Shown: positions 20,246-27,130 of the stretch, piece by piece
Numbering within the stretch: the first letter of the stretch is position 1
How the letters are laid out: each line of letters starts with the position of its first letter
Origin: Centroberyx gerrardi
Lineage: Eukaryota > Chordata > Actinopteri > Beryciformes > Berycidae
Reading direction: 5' to 3'
DNA length: 64,000 bases
Assembly (NCBI RefSeq): GCF_048128805.1
Contig: NC_136003.1
Coordinates: 29,565,565-29,629,564 of the forward strand
The notes under the pieces: model-generated
What the model was told of the DNA's origin: nothing
The model's database searches: none
Seen by the model: only the letters and a program-made list of their open reading frames with translations
Position numbers and translations under genes: made by a program

Positions 20246-22359
20246 GTAGCATACTAACAGCAGAAGTACCAAAAACTGTGAAACTGCCATGTCTGCTTGA
20301 GTGTCTTACCTGAAGTTCATTATTAAATATTTCTAAAATATGGATAAAATTTTCATTTAGGAATAAACTTAAGTTACATACTATCCTTTAAAAAGTACCA
20401 TCATTTGTTTGGATTTTGGGCTGCCAGTCACTCTGTAAGAGTAGGTGTCAGTAGCCGTGTTTCCGTCAAACTGTCAAGTGAATTTTAAGCAAACTTTTGA
20501 AATGTTTCCAAAATTGCGGAAATTTTAGCAAAATTTGCCGTTTCCATTCGACTTCTCTATCATAATTCACATACAAACACTTGGATGGAAACCCAGCCAC
20601 TGTTTTCATGTGGTGGATGTTATCTGTGAACTGAACCCTTGGTCTGCTGTGCTCAGGCACCCGGGCCTCACCGGCGGCCTGGTGAAAGGAGCTCTGTCTG
20701 TCGCAGCCTCCGCCTACAAGGCTCTGTTCACCGGACAAGGCCCCACACAGGTCAGCCAGACTTCTACTGTGAACGTTTCTTATGTACAGTCATGTGGAAA
20801 AGTAAAAAGACCCCAGTCCAGGTTCAAGGCCCTGTTTGCCGACCGAGGAAAGAGGAAACTGCAGCGACATTTGCAGAACTAAGAACACAAATTCCTTCTT
20901 TTTGTTTGTAAAATATGAAGAGAAAAAACGCTAAAATCAACAAATGGAATAAGAAACAGTGGAATTAACAGCCAATAACAATGACAAGTATACTTAATAA
21001 GATGAAGTGCTGCTGTGTAATATCTGTAAAGTGCACTGAACATGTAATAGCTCTGTTTTAAAAAGAGAAAAATAGTTTTAACTATCACCATGACATCTGA
21101 CTTCTTTTCAGTAGAGTTGGTTATATTCAACCAGTTAACTTATACATTTACTGATTGATCTGATCCAGGGCTACAACTAACGATTATTTTCTTTGTCGAT
21201 TAATCTATTGATTATTTTTATGATTCATCTATTAATCATTTAGTCTATAAAATGTCCAAAATAATGACAATTGCCCATCGGAAATTGCCAGAGCCCAGTG
21301 ATTCTTAAAATGTGTTCCTTAGGCCTTGTCCACACTAATCTGGGTAAATTTGAAAATGCCGTTTTCGTGTCGTTGGCGTTTCCGTCCACACTAGTTGTTT
21401 CCAGGCCGATTTCTAAAAGTTTCCCGTCCGCTTTGATACGCAGAAAAGATAGGAAAACTGTGAAATCTGCCCTATTGGGCATGTGCAAGCCTCCGACCCA
21501 TGACGTTTATGTTACCACCATGGTTACCACTGTTTACAGATGTGTTGTCATGGCTGCAGCAGCAGAGCCTTAAGCACCAACAAGACGTCCAAATCACGTC
21601 AAAAGACGGACAAAAAGTGAGCCAGACTTCTCTGTCTGTACAGACAACGAAGTTGAGCTGCTTTTGAAAGTAACGAACGACTACAAGACGCCAAAGCCAC
21701 GGAGAATATAGACTGGGAGTCTTTTTGACTAGTGCCTGAGGTCACATGACAATCCCACGTCAGCGTTTTTGAAAAGCTCCGTTTTCCCCGTCCACACTAC
21801 AACACGAAGCCGGCGTTTTCAAATGTATCTGCTTTGGAGAGTGTTTTCGGTGGTGGAAAACGGCGTCTTAGTGTGGATGGAAGGCCAAAACGGAGAAATA
21901 AAGATGCGTTTTCAAATTTACCCGACTTAGTGTGGACAAAGTCTTAGTCTGACCAGCAGCTAAAAAACCTCTAAAGTATTAATTTTACAATGATATGAAA
22001 CAGAGAAAAGCAAACACATCTTTGGTATTTTGAAGCAGTAACCAGCAAATGTTTGGTGTGTTTACTCGATACATGACGAACGCTTAATGGATTACCAGAA
22101 TGATAATGAATGAATGTGTTATCGATCAGCTGATCAGTGAATGGCCTGGTGGTTTCAGCAGCGGTGTGATCTTGTCCCCCTGCAGCCGCCGGTGGACGCC
22201 TCCACCCAGGACACCATGATGGCGGTGCTGGTGGAGATGGGCTTCGGGGATCGGCCGCTCAACCAGCGGCTGCTGAAGAAACACAACTACAACCTGCTGG
22301 ACGTCGTCAACGAGCTCGTCCAGATGACCGACAACGACTGGTACTCCACCCGCTACTGA
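744..22359 (+). CDS. nbr1: nbr1, autophagy cargo receptor (21 exons, 5' partial)
   Basis: NBR1 is a selective-autophagy receptor. It binds ubiquitinated cargo through a C-terminal UBA domain and ATG8/LC3 proteins through an LIR, and it oligomerises through PB1. The exons joined by hand are 744-762, 913-935, 1809-1997, 2135-2212, 2646-2912, 4485-4610, 6540-6746, 7659-7818, 8875-8958, 10576-10761, 11440-11556, 12229-12304, 13769-13879, 14226-14402, 15381-15671, 17108-17324, 18276-18554, 19382-19467, 19966-20044, 20657-20750 and 22186-22359. All have GT-AG borders and matching phases, except for one surplus base in the poly-G of exon 2646-2912. The joined part gives about 1012 residues. The PB1 start (about 55 residues by comparison with the human protein) lies upstream of the window. 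The domain order PB1-ZZ-coiled coil-FW-LIR-amphipathic helix-UBA identifies the family. I cannot tell whether this is the a or b paralogue. Confidence 0.95.
913..935 (+). CDS. nbr1: nbr1 micro-exon, end of PB1 (AEYEEALK)
   Basis: This 23-nt exon has a TTCATTGCAG acceptor and a GTAGGT donor. Joined to the previous micro-exon it reads VSINSQ-AEYEEALK, the acidic end of the PB1 fold (human: GEYEEALK). The phase is restored to 0 at its end. Confidence 0.85.
1357..1436 (+). repeat. 11-bp tandem repeat (TGATCAAGACC)n
   Basis: About seven head-to-tail copies of TGATCAAGACC, one with a T-to-C change, lie in an nbr1 intron. Each unit contains the palindrome TGATCA, so these palindromes recur about once per DNA helical turn. 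Confidence 0.85.
1809..1997 (+). CDS. nbr1: nbr1 exon, PB1 end and linker
   Basis: This 63-codon, phase 0-0 exon follows TTTCCCAG and ends at ATG|GTGAGC. It starts SAARQGNRLHMNVYE, which corresponds to the last beta strand of PB1 (human: AVKQGNQLQMQVHE). It then runs into a basic, poorly conserved linker that includes TLAQVVSRKIQAAVPEQGM. Confidence 0.9.
2135..2212 (+). CDS. nbr1: nbr1 exon, PPAWFTSYMEK linker
   Basis: This 26-codon exon has phase 0 at both ends. It encodes a lysine-rich stretch ending TPPAWFTSYMEK, matching the conserved PPDWFTSYLE motif upstream of the ZZ domain of NBR1. Confidence 0.9.
2646..2912 (+). CDS. nbr1: nbr1 exon, first half of ZZ finger, with a frame discrepancy
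   Basis: The exon starts FKDQVVREAVEKICREFSGQ after a CCTCCAG acceptor. It then passes through a GGA/GGG-rich glycine tract (2727-2780) and ends with CSSC...GGGYQC, the first zinc ligands of the ZZ finger. The start and the ZZ end are in different frames. Read straight through, the first frame meets a TGA near 2808. Removing one base, or adding two, inside the G-rich tract joins both halves and gives the phase the next exon needs. The longest run is nine G at 2739-2747, so a homopolymer length error is the simplest explanation. A real polymorphism or a broken allele is possible. Confidence 0.85.
2727..2785 (+). repeat. G-rich (GGA/GGGGG) tract inside nbr1 coding exon
   Basis: Runs of four or more G, including a nine-base run at 2739-2747, are separated by single A bases. 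On the coding strand this meets the pattern for a G-quadruplex and codes for poly-glycine. Mammalian NBR1 as I recall it lacks this glycine tract between the coiled segment and the ZZ finger. Confidence 0.8.
2925..3112 (+). repeat. (TTC)n polypyrimidine tract
   Basis: Pure (CTT)n is followed by degenerate TC-rich sequence, starting 13 bp after the nbr1 ZZ exon donor. Long serine, phenylalanine and leucine ORFs across it are repeat artefacts. Confidence 0.9.
3225..3640. mobile_element. degenerate repeat with alternating GCGATT/AATTGC words
   Basis: AT-rich sequence with phrases such as TTGCGATTTCGATAAAATTTCGATTAATTG and AGCCCTAA-like ends. The stretch at 60940-61255 has the same word set. It is probably an old non-autonomous DNA transposon; exact ends are not clear. 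Confidence 0.4.
4485..4610 (+). CDS. nbr1: nbr1 exon, second half of ZZ finger
   Basis: This exon is too short for routine ORF calling. It follows a long pyrimidine run ending CCTCAG and stops at CAG|GTAGGA. Joined to the previous exon it reads YQCSVCTSCTLCEPCSFSH and then DPSHNL. It therefore supplies the remaining ZZ ligands: CxxC (CSVC), CxxC (CEPC) and HxxxH. Human NBR1 has YQCSLC...CEDC...HDTNH at the same place. The rest is a proline-rich linker. Confidence 0.9.
4779..5621 (+). repeat. ACT trinucleotide satellite, about 840 bp
   Basis: Nearly uninterrupted ACT triplets with GTT, GCT, ACC and AGT variants lie in the nbr1 intron between the ZZ and coiled-coil exons. The run passes into AAT triplets and then a TTTATTTATATCAC...ACAAAGTGCTTAACA tail at 5622-5690. 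It makes spurious poly-Thr and poly-Val ORFs of 100-300 codons. Confidence 0.95.
5622..5700 (+). mobile_element. dispersed 3'-tail repeat (CTTTATTT..GTGCTT)
   Basis: The sequence CAAACTTTATTTATATCACACC...TTACAAAGTGCTTAACA recurs at 34733-34800, 43270-43330 and 53580-53640. A tail of this kind ends many fish SINE/LINE copies. Here it sits directly on the trinucleotide satellite. Confidence 0.55.
6540..6746 (+). CDS. nbr1: nbr1 exon, coiled coil
   Basis: It encodes a charged heptad-like helix. The core RKAEKQRLKAEKRQLKAEV matches human LKAEKQRLRAEKKQRKAEV, followed by KEIRKQLRMERR. The donor is GTAGGT at 6747; reading past it meets an in-frame TAG at once, which confirms this splice site. A serine/proline linker follows the coil. 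Confidence 0.93.
6836..7069. mobile_element. 234-bp palindromic MITE, family A copy 1
   Basis: A nearly complete inverted repeat. AAAGAGTAACTAAACCCCA at the left is answered by TGGGGTTTAGTTCCTCTTTA at the right. Internally CTGTGTAAAGCCTGACATCT matches AGATGTCAGGCTTTACACAG, and GATGTCACC...GGTGACATC lies around the centre. It has no coding capacity. Related copies are at 13913, 22893 and 32813. Confidence 0.9.
7604..7656 (+). repeat. 11-bp tandem repeat forming a polypyrimidine tract
   Basis: About five copies of CTCTCCTGTTC abut the splice acceptor of the nbr1 exon that begins the FW domain. The expanded unit is the polypyrimidine tract of that acceptor. Confidence 0.85.
7659..7818 (+). CDS. 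nbr1: nbr1 exon, start of FW (NBR1) domain
   Basis: The exon contains FLDENLPDGTRLRPGTKFIK and then YWKMRNTGTISWSADTK, the most conserved part of the four-tryptophan (NBR1/Next-to-BRCA1) domain, with two of its tryptophans visible. The acceptor CTCCCAG directly follows an 11-bp pyrimidine-rich tandem repeat. Confidence 0.97.
7968..8031. repeat. near-perfect 64-bp hairpin palindrome
   Basis: TATTGTAGTGGCTAAATCAT continues to a GCCCTGGC turn and is mirrored by ATGATTTAGCCACTACAATA. The arms are about 30 bp and differ by one A. It may be the fused ends of a small foldback transposon. Confidence 0.8.
8875..8958 (+). CDS. nbr1: nbr1 exon, middle of FW domain
   Basis: This 28-codon, phase 0-0 exon reads LKFMWGNLAVGSGDRWREVS and then VPFLQPGQ. 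It contributes further FW-domain tryptophans (human: LKFMWGNLTLAS). The borders are CTGCAG and GTCAGA. Confidence 0.95.
9121..9492. mobile_element. non-autonomous DNA transposon with AAGGTCCATTCACATC ends
   Basis: TAAGGTCCATTCACATCTAG at the left pairs with CTCGATGTGAATGGGCCTTT at the right. The interior includes repeated GATAACTA words and no ORF. It lies in the intron between two FW-domain exons. Confidence 0.65.
9585..10435. mobile_element. inverted-repeat element hosting a second MITE
   Basis: The ends TAGAGCGGTCCAGTG and GCTGGACCGCTCTA are inverted copies about 850 bp apart. The element at 9734-10212 is inserted inside, so this one is older. Confidence 0.6.
9734..10212. mobile_element. 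long-palindrome MITE (TTAAAGGAATAGTTCACCC ends)
   Basis: TAAAGGAATAGTTCACCCAA at the left is mirrored by TTGGGTGAACTATTCCTTTA at the right. The arms extend inward through matching blocks (TCATCTACTC, CTCCAAAACAACTGAAGTCA and their complements). This AGGAATAGTTCACCC family is very common in teleost genomes. Confidence 0.85.
10576..10761 (+). CDS. nbr1: nbr1 exon, end of FW domain
   Basis: The exon reads VGVVSVALCAPGVEGSYTSH and then WRLAHGGEQFGPRVWCSIVV. This is the C-terminal beta sheet of the FW domain, almost residue for residue as in human NBR1 (YTSHWRLSHKGQQFGPRVWCSI). Confidence 0.97.
11007..11380. mobile_element. GTGATGGGACGAT-ended repeat, copy 1
   Basis: The ends GTGATGGGACGAT and GTGGTCCCATCCC are roughly inverted. 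The interior block GTTCAGTGACAACAAAGTCT through ATTTCTGAG and CTTTCTAGCGATG recurs at 29592-29950. Confidence 0.65.
11440..11556 (+). CDS. nbr1: nbr1 exon, YIPSVDLLTAQ motif
   Basis: This 39-codon exon ends EEYYIPSVDLLTAQ, the conserved block after the FW domain. In human NBR1 the secondary LC3-binding region has been mapped around here (established knowledge). Phase 0 at both ends. Confidence 0.93.
11689..11985. mobile_element. 297-bp hAT-type MITE with perfect 8-bp target duplication
   Basis: CAGTGGTTCTCAAAC at the left and CTTTGAGAACCACTG at the right are hAT-type terminal repeats. The flanks are identical 8-mers TTCTAGAG (11681-11688 and 11986-11993), the target-site duplication expected for hAT. 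The interior is rich in GGACCCC words. Confidence 0.92.
12229..12304 (+). CDS. nbr1: nbr1 exon, DLLSFELLDINIVQEL helix
   Basis: This 76-nt exon encodes DLLSFELLDINIVQELESVP and NNTPA. The human sequence DLLSFELLDINIVQELERVP differs at one residue, making this one of the strongest identity anchors in the gene. Confidence 0.95.
12305..13768. other. nbr1 intron, no gene seen
   Basis: This 1.46-kb intron holds a poly-T run near 12856-12872 and a degenerate repeat (13315-13700) with CAATATCGGCTCGATACATC-like words. No exon was recognised. Confidence 0.6.
13769..13879 (+). CDS. nbr1: nbr1 exon, DMTPCMSPLPH motif
   Basis: The exon encodes DMTPCMSPLPHEAHLQ and an acidic tail. Human has DVTPCMSPLPHDSPL. 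Phase 1 in and phase 1 out. The donor GTAATG is less usual but fits the next exon. Confidence 0.9.
13913..14154. mobile_element. palindromic MITE, family A copy 2
   Basis: It begins AAAGAGGAACTAAACCCC and repeats the family's internal palindrome (CTTCTATAGAGTACAACAGG centre, CAGCCAATAGCAAATAG). The right arm stops before the terminal GTTTAGTTCCTCTTTA and appears truncated. It lies 34 bp downstream of an nbr1 exon. Confidence 0.85.
14226..14402 (+). CDS. nbr1: nbr1 exon, DISGTQFVCETVIRSLTL motif
   Basis: A glycine-rich acidic linker leads into DISGTQFVCETVIRSLTLEE, matching human DLSGTQFVCETVIRSLTLDA. The donor is GTCAGT. Confidence 0.95.
15381..15671 (+). CDS. nbr1: nbr1 exon, Pro/Ala/Ser-rich disordered linker
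   Basis: This 97-codon exon is dominated by proline, alanine and serine, with a KAVKTEKSPESSPSSS segment and repeated KASLPAPL units. No counterpart is recognisable in mammalian NBR1 and it is probably disordered. The exon is much more GC-rich than its flanks. It is placed in nbr1 by splice phase (1 in, 1 out) and strand. Confidence 0.8.
15672..17107. other. nbr1 intron, no gene seen
   Basis: A 1.44-kb intron. 15900-15975 resembles a degenerate repeat tail (CTGTAAAGTCCTTGGAGACA). Nothing else is recognisable. Confidence 0.6.
17108..17324 (+). CDS. nbr1: nbr1 exon, poly-Glu and LC3-interacting region
   Basis: A poly-glutamate run (GAG repeats about 17167-17195) precedes SSSASSEDYIIILPDCFDTS. 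The YIII core is the main LIR of NBR1 and binds LC3/GABARAP; upstream Ser/Glu/Asp residues strengthen that contact (established for human NBR1). The same acidic-LIR arrangement occurs in the human protein. Confidence 0.96.
17440..18057 (+). mobile_element. about 600-bp repeat, inverted relative to 30793-31310
   Basis: Shared blocks include TAATGGCTAAAT.., TTTGTTTCCAAACCCTTACT, GTGACACAGTAAACTGTCTT, AGCTACAAGTTGTAGCTTGA and CAAAGAGCTGAGGACCTCCA followed by AGATGGCCGCCAG. The same blocks occur in reverse order and complement at 30793-31310. GTTAGCTAGCTAAC words fill the interior. No ORF. Confidence 0.7.
18176..18231 (+). repeat. (CA)n microsatellite
   Basis: About 28 CA units lie 45 bp upstream of an nbr1 acceptor. 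Confidence 0.95.
18276..18554 (+). CDS. nbr1: nbr1 exon, linker with TSQTLDDEPLTPEVV
   Basis: The exon opens SSALSQPG as in human NBR1. It continues through a low-complexity Gly/Ser/Pro/Glu stretch and ends MLCTSQTLDDEPLTPEVVAP (human: ILTTSQTLETVPLIPEVV). It is very GC-rich in its middle. Confidence 0.93.
19382..19467 (+). CDS. nbr1: nbr1 exon, linker
   Basis: This 86-nt exon (SPESSGQTDTNAAAAEGGAE, then RSELYQTED) lies between a (TTG)n-CTGCAG acceptor and GTAAGC. It is placed by phase and strand. The sequence is not conserved enough to recognise alone. Confidence 0.75.
19471..19686 (+). repeat. CA repeats with 121-bp unit, copy 1
   Basis: Two (CA)n blocks flank a 121-bp unique unit (19528-19648) beginning CGGATGCATACACACTCGCC. 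The same unit recurs at 20083-20203 with three differences by hand count. Confidence 0.9.
19966..20044 (+). CDS. nbr1: nbr1 exon, acidic linker
   Basis: This 79-nt exon encodes SVPDQTPTDETEAAEDTEEE plus NPEDP. It sits between two introns that carry a near-identical 121-bp duplicate embedded in CA repeats. Human NBR1 has SSVPDQ in a comparable position. Confidence 0.78.
20046..20245 (+). repeat. CA repeats with 121-bp unit, copy 2
   Basis: Second copy of the CA-unit-CA module, immediately after the donor of nbr1 exon 19966-20044. The 121-bp unit spans 20083-20203. Confidence 0.9.
20657..20750 (+). CDS. nbr1: nbr1 exon, membrane-binding amphipathic helix (J domain)
   Basis: It encodes LTGGLVKGALSVAASAYKAL followed by FTGQGP. 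Human has IAGGLVKGALSVAASAYKALF. This amphipathic helix next to the UBA mediates membrane and late-endosome association in human NBR1 (family knowledge). Confidence 0.96.
21170..22090. mobile_element. GGGCTACAACTAACGATT repeat, split by insertion
   Basis: The left part (21170-21321) and right part (21947-about 22085) are homologous to one continuous copy at 55308-55575. Shared blocks are ACTAACGATTATTTTC, GTGATTCTTAAAAT, GTCTGACCAGCAGC and ACCAGCAAATGTTTGGT. The element at 21322-21943 interrupts it. Confidence 0.8.
21322..21943 (+). mobile_element. 622-bp DNA transposon with Myb/SANT fragment, family B copy 1
   Basis: Ends GGCCTTGTCCACACTA and TAGTGTGGACAAAGTC are flanked by TTA on both sides, a 3-bp target duplication. 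Inside, 21619-21720 translates to DNEVELLLKVTNDYKT and, after a frame break, ENIDWESF. This resembles the Myb/SANT-like DNA-binding protein of PIF/Harbinger-type elements in fish. The fragment is degenerate, with stops. The family assignment is an inference. Confidence 0.75.
22186..22359 (+). CDS. nbr1: nbr1 last exon, UBA domain and stop
   Basis: It reads MMAVLVEMGFGDRPLNQRLL, then KKHNYNLLDVVNELVQM, ending NDWYSTRY and TGA. This is the ubiquitin-associated domain with its MGF loop. The C-terminal NDWYSxRY ending is shared with human NBR1. The stop at 22357-22359 is followed at once by (GA)n. Confidence 0.98.
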   Translation, partial: PPVDASTQDTMMAVLVEMGFGDRPLNQRLLKKHNYNLLDVVNELVQMTDNDWYSTRY

Positions 22360-22450
22360 GCAGAGAGAGAGAGAGAGAGAGAGAGGGAGGGAGGAGGTGG
22401 AGGTGAAGAGATAGACGAAGAAGAAGAAGAAGAGGAGGAGAAGAGTGGGG
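22360..22450 (+). repeat. GA-rich tract directly after nbr1 stop
   Basis: (GA)n, GGAGG and GAAGAAGAA runs begin 2 bp after the TGA and form the start of the 3' UTR. Confidence 0.9.
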
Positions 22451-22892
22451 GGTGAAGTGCAACTAAACAAATTACTAGATGAAGGAAGAAGAGAAGGGAA
22501 CAGAAAGATGAAGAGGAGAGACTGGAAGAGAGGACAGACACGTTCTTCCTCTCCTCTGATTGGCCCAAGCGGAGGCGGTCCTCTCTACGACCATATAAGG
22601 AGACATTCCGGCGAACTCTCTGGGATAATGTAGTCGACTATCAAACAACCGCAATCTGTAGTCTTACGTTCAGCTTAGGCCTTGACAGTGGCAGACCGGT
22701 CGCTACAGAGACACACAGAGTCTTACAGTCTTGGATTAAAGGTGCTGCGTGTCGCATTTTGCGTTTCTCAAAACTTAAGACCACATTTCCCATAAACCGC
22801 ATTGAGGATGTTGCTGCTCGTCTTTCTTCCCCCTCTCTGGCTTCGCTCCGTTTGTTTTGAAGAGGAAGAAGGATAAGAGCTGATAACGGCAT

Positions 22893-23471
22893 TTAAAGAG
22901 CAACTAAACCCCGAACCCAGATCTGTGTAAAGCCTGACATCTAGTCCAATAGCAGGTGGCAATTTCAGCAGCATGTTTTACCATTAGATATCAGGCTGTA
23001 CCAGAGGTGGGACCGAGTCCACTTTGCTCGAGGCCCAAGTCAGTCTCAAGTCTTGAGGCACAAGTCTCAAGTCGAGTCTCAAGTCTAAATGTAGAACAGC
23101 AAGTCAAGTCAGAACAAATCAAGAGTCCAGTATCAATTTAATATCAAATCTAATATCTAGGACTTTTCAATGCAATATGGTTTTAATAGGATAAAAACTT
23201 GGTAAGAGCATCATGAGTTTGATTTCTATAATCAGTTTCAACTTCAATAAATTCAATCATTCCATACAAATTCAGAAAACAGAATTTAAATTCAGTCGTA
23301 CAAGTCAGAGTCAAGTCCCAAGTCAGCAGAACCCAAGTCAAGTCTCAAGTCTTCATGCATCAAGTCAAGTCTCAAGCGATTAAAATTGTGCCTCGAGACC
23401 AAGTCATGTGACTCGAGTCCCCACCTCTGGGCTTCACACAGATTTGGGTTAGGGGTTTAGTGACTCTTTAA
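22893..23471. mobile_element. palindromic MITE, family A copy 3, interrupted
   Basis: The left arm (TTAAAGAGCAACTAAACCCC, then CTGTGTAAAGCCTGACATCT) and the right arm (CACACAGATTTGGGTT, then AGGGGTTTAGTGACTCTTTA) are those of family A. A 433-bp element at 22998-23430 is inserted in the right arm within CAGGCT|TTACACAG. Confidence 0.85.
22998..23430. mobile_element. nested element with CCAGAGGTGGGACCGAGTC ends and AAGTC repeats
   Basis: The ends ACCAGAGGTGGGACCGAGTC and GACTCGAGTCCCCACCTCTGG are inverted. The interior consists of repeated CAAGTCTCAAGTC words. A GGCT sequence on each side may be the target duplication. It is inserted in family A copy 3 and is therefore younger. Confidence 0.8.
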
Positions 23472-24916
23472 TAGCAGCGAATATGTTTTTAGACGAGGTA
23501 CGCTAACCTGAACACTGGAACGCTAATTAAGTTTTGTGTTACTCGCAAAGTAAAAACCTCCTTCCTGTTTTGTGCCGTAAAGCAATCCAGCTTAATTCCC
23601 TCCAAATCCGACCCGGTGTCACACCGTGTAAAATACAGTAGAGGCTCGTTCGTTTATGGTAATTCCACTAATATCTCAAATGTAACGTGGTAGTGATCTG
23701 TTGATGTTGAAATGCTACACATCGCACCTTTAAGCTTCGCCCCTTTACTGTGGCAGATCGCTCGCTTTGCCCTCAGAGACTGATCCGGAACGGAAACGGC
23801 GAGAAACTCTCATTCAAAATATAAAATATCCATATCTGCAGTGAGAGAGGTGGCGAGTAGACTTTGCATCACGAGTAACTTTTGTATCATCACCTAGCCA
23901 TTCTAGTCATATTCAAAACATATAGTATTGAACTGACCATGTACTTTAACCATACACCATGTATTGCTTAGAAGTTGGTGCAAAGTGATGCTCTTTGCCC
24001 ATTTTGTAGGTTAAAGTATCTTAGAGTACGGCTGCAGTCGAGGGGTTTAAAGTAGTTTGTTTGTTCTTTGAGGATTAATAATTTATGTCCATATCACTGG
24101 AGCATAATATGGGGGGATATAATAACACACACACACAATATCAGTGTAGTGTAGGATTAACCTGCTGTGGACGACTACTGAGAGCATAAACACACATTCC
24201 CCCATATAAATAACTTATGAGATAACACTAGAGAGAAAACATACTCTTTCTTTGGTATATTGTGTTAAATTATTGTAAAAAAAAGAATAGATTTAGGTGT
24301 ATTTCCACTCTAAAATCCTTACGGGACAAAGGGACCATTCATCTTCAGTACCTGCCAGTGACTTGTTTGAAATTTTCCCTCTAAAGCCACAGTGTACAAA
24401 ATGTCAGAAATGTCTAATATTCCTAATATTGATTTGAGAGACGACAGCGTTCCCACAGCTGAGGACACACAGGCACATTTTTAGGGGCAAATTTGGGGCA
24501 AAATTCGCCGGCAACTGACAAATCTGACAGTTTGGAGGAGTGAAAATGGATGAAATGACAAACTGCTGTCATCTTGGCCTCCTCTTTCTACTGAAAAAAG
24601 TAATATTGTAATCATTTTATCAACGTTATCCACTGGAATTTCATACAGTCTTACGTTTGGCTCTGGCATCCAACTCTCTAGTTTGCTAGATTAAATGTTC
24701 TATAAAAAAAGAATCACAGCTATTATTTCCTAGCTGTGTTTTCCTTAGTAGCAGTTGGACCATTTCGAACATATTTTGGGCTGAGAACGAGTCACCTGAC
24801 CAGCTGTCTTGTCTCCGATTGGTTGATGTTGAATCCGATCAAGCTTGGCTAGATTTCGGTGATAGAATTGTCCCTCAAACTTTGCCTGTGTGTCATCGCC
24901 TTAATATTTTGTCCCA

Positions 24917-25340
24917 GCTCCGTTCACACTGCGGCTGAAAGTGTGTTTTTTTTCCCTCTTCACCTGCAACTCAGATCTGATGTTTTCTGATCAGTGTGAA
25001 CGGCAAAAAGCTTTGTGGAGTCGCATGTTTTTTCCTGGATATGTGGGACAAAATCAGATCCCTTCATTCGAGTTGTGTTTGAACGCTCCAATCGAAATGT
25101 AACCGCCTTGCCGTGACAATAAGAAAATCAAACTCAACTGTGACTGAAACAAGAGAGAGAAACAAGCGGGAGAAACACAGGTATGGAATCGGACGTGACG
25201 CCTAATACTGTTACTCTGCGCACGCGTCTTTTTTTCCTCCTTCCCTGTCAGTTCGTATCGGTGTGGGAAAATAGATCCAATCAGATTCTAGCAGCCAGAA
25301 GTCAGAAGTGAGCGTGAAAGGCCTGCGGTGTGAACGGAGC
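24917..25340. mobile_element. inverted-repeat element (GCTCCGTTCACACTGCGG ends)
   Basis: GCTCCGTTCACACTGCGGC at the left pairs with GCCTGCGGTGTGAACGGAGC at the right, 424 bp apart. The interior carries no ORF of note. Confidence 0.7.
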
Positions 25341-25967
25341 CTGCGTTGTTTAGTCCGGGACGGCGCGGTGCGTTTAAGGACTTGGAGAAACAGGATTCAG
25401 CTGTATTCATGGGGAAGTGAATTCCTTCAGGAAAGTTCATGTCCGGTTCATGTCATCCTTTTTTGTGCTTGGGGAGTTTTAAAGCGGCTGATGCACTCTT
25501 AAACAGCACGTGTCCTTTTCATCACGTCTGTATGTGGCGTTGGTATGTGTTGTTATTAACATGTTGTGTTGCAAAGTAACGCAGATATGTGTTGTCCCAT
25601 GCGAGACACGCAGATGTGTTGAAAATCACACGTGCTTTTTTTTAAGAGTGCATCAGGAATATGTACAGTAAGTTCATTCCAAATTTGCAAAACTGGAATC
25701 AAATGGAGTGTAACAATGTGAATTATTATTATTTTTTTTTTTTACACAAATGTATGATTATATACATACAGAACCTCCCATTTGGAAACGGTGAATATCG
25801 GTTGACTCCATTAGTTTACGATTAAGGTTTTTAGGTTGTTTAAGGTGTTTTCGCTTTGAATGCTTGGAGGCCGTTTGGAAATGTAAAAAAAAAAAGAAAA
25901 GAAAAAAGAGCTGTGGATGTTGTACTTTTTGCGGTTTATTCTTTTGTTGTGGTTGGATTTGCTCTGC

Positions 25968-26005
<38 letters not shown>

Positions 26006-27130
26006 TGGTTTGTTGGAAATGTTACCAGAAAAAGATTGTCTTTTTTTTTTTTTTGCACAAAAGACGAGCAGGGGTTATTTGGGGGTCGGAGTTGAGGAAG
26101 TAATTTAACAAAAAAAAGGCACTTAACTTATTGTTGTAGGATCATGATAAAACGTGTGCAGACGTATTCAAACTCAGAGACAGATTACATGGAAACCATT
26201 TGATTTTGCCAAAATCATCTTAGTGCTGACGAATTTTCTAAGTCAGCGGTCAAAGATAATGCTTTGCGCTAAGATGCTGTAGTTCTGGTCGAGCTGTAAA
26301 GTCAGAAAATCACTAATATCTTCATAAAACCCTCATGGCTTTTTTTCCCCCATATTGGTTTCTCTCCATTAAGGTAATGGTGAAGTTTGAGTTAAGGTAA
26401 AGGACGAGGCGTGGCATCAAAACTTTAGTTGAGTTCCAGCTTTGCAGCGCGGCCAGAAACGAAACAACCAAATGCTTTTGGCAAACCCGACCCAGATAAG
26501 TAGATGAGGGTATTTAGTAACAGTTAAAGGGAACATTTTCCTCATAGCATTCCTCATGTTGTCGTACCAAAGGTATTCAGGTGAATCCTACCATTGAAAG
26601 TAGATAAGATTTTAAGATTATAGTGGCAAACTGCCATCGACAGAATAGCAGAGGTGATAAACAGAGATCGCTGTTGATTTCATACAGTCAAGCCTGAGTA
26701 TTAGGCCAGTGAGATAAAGCTAGTCTTTTTTTTTTCTGATGGCTTATCTACAGTGAAATATGAATTAAAGGGGCAAAAGAGCAGTTTGTCACCTTTTTAG
26801 TTAAGTGTCTCAACTGGCCTCCAATAAAAGAGCAGCTTCATCTCACTGCGTCCCAACACCTCGACGAGCATAATGTAAGATAATCATAGTTGAATTAGCA
26901 GATTAAAGCGGTTTTGGTGACCAGTATGTAAACAAATAACTGACAAATTTGTAAATGAGTGAAAAGTACATTCGTGACTTTTGAGAATCTGTTTTGTGTT
27001 CACGCCGGTGTTTCTGCTGCCTCACATTTGTCAGGGCTGAAAAAAAGAAATGTCTTTAGTTTGGTTTCAGTGGAGAATTTCTTGTCTAAATTTATGCGCC
27101 CGATTCACCCTGACAAGAATATAATACCTG

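Noticed and set aside
20760-20882. Possible exon reading SRFKALFADRGKRKLQRHLQ
   Set aside because: It follows the nbr1 exon donor at 20751, resembles the preceding ALFTGQ text only by chance, and joining it would break the phase into the UBA exon.
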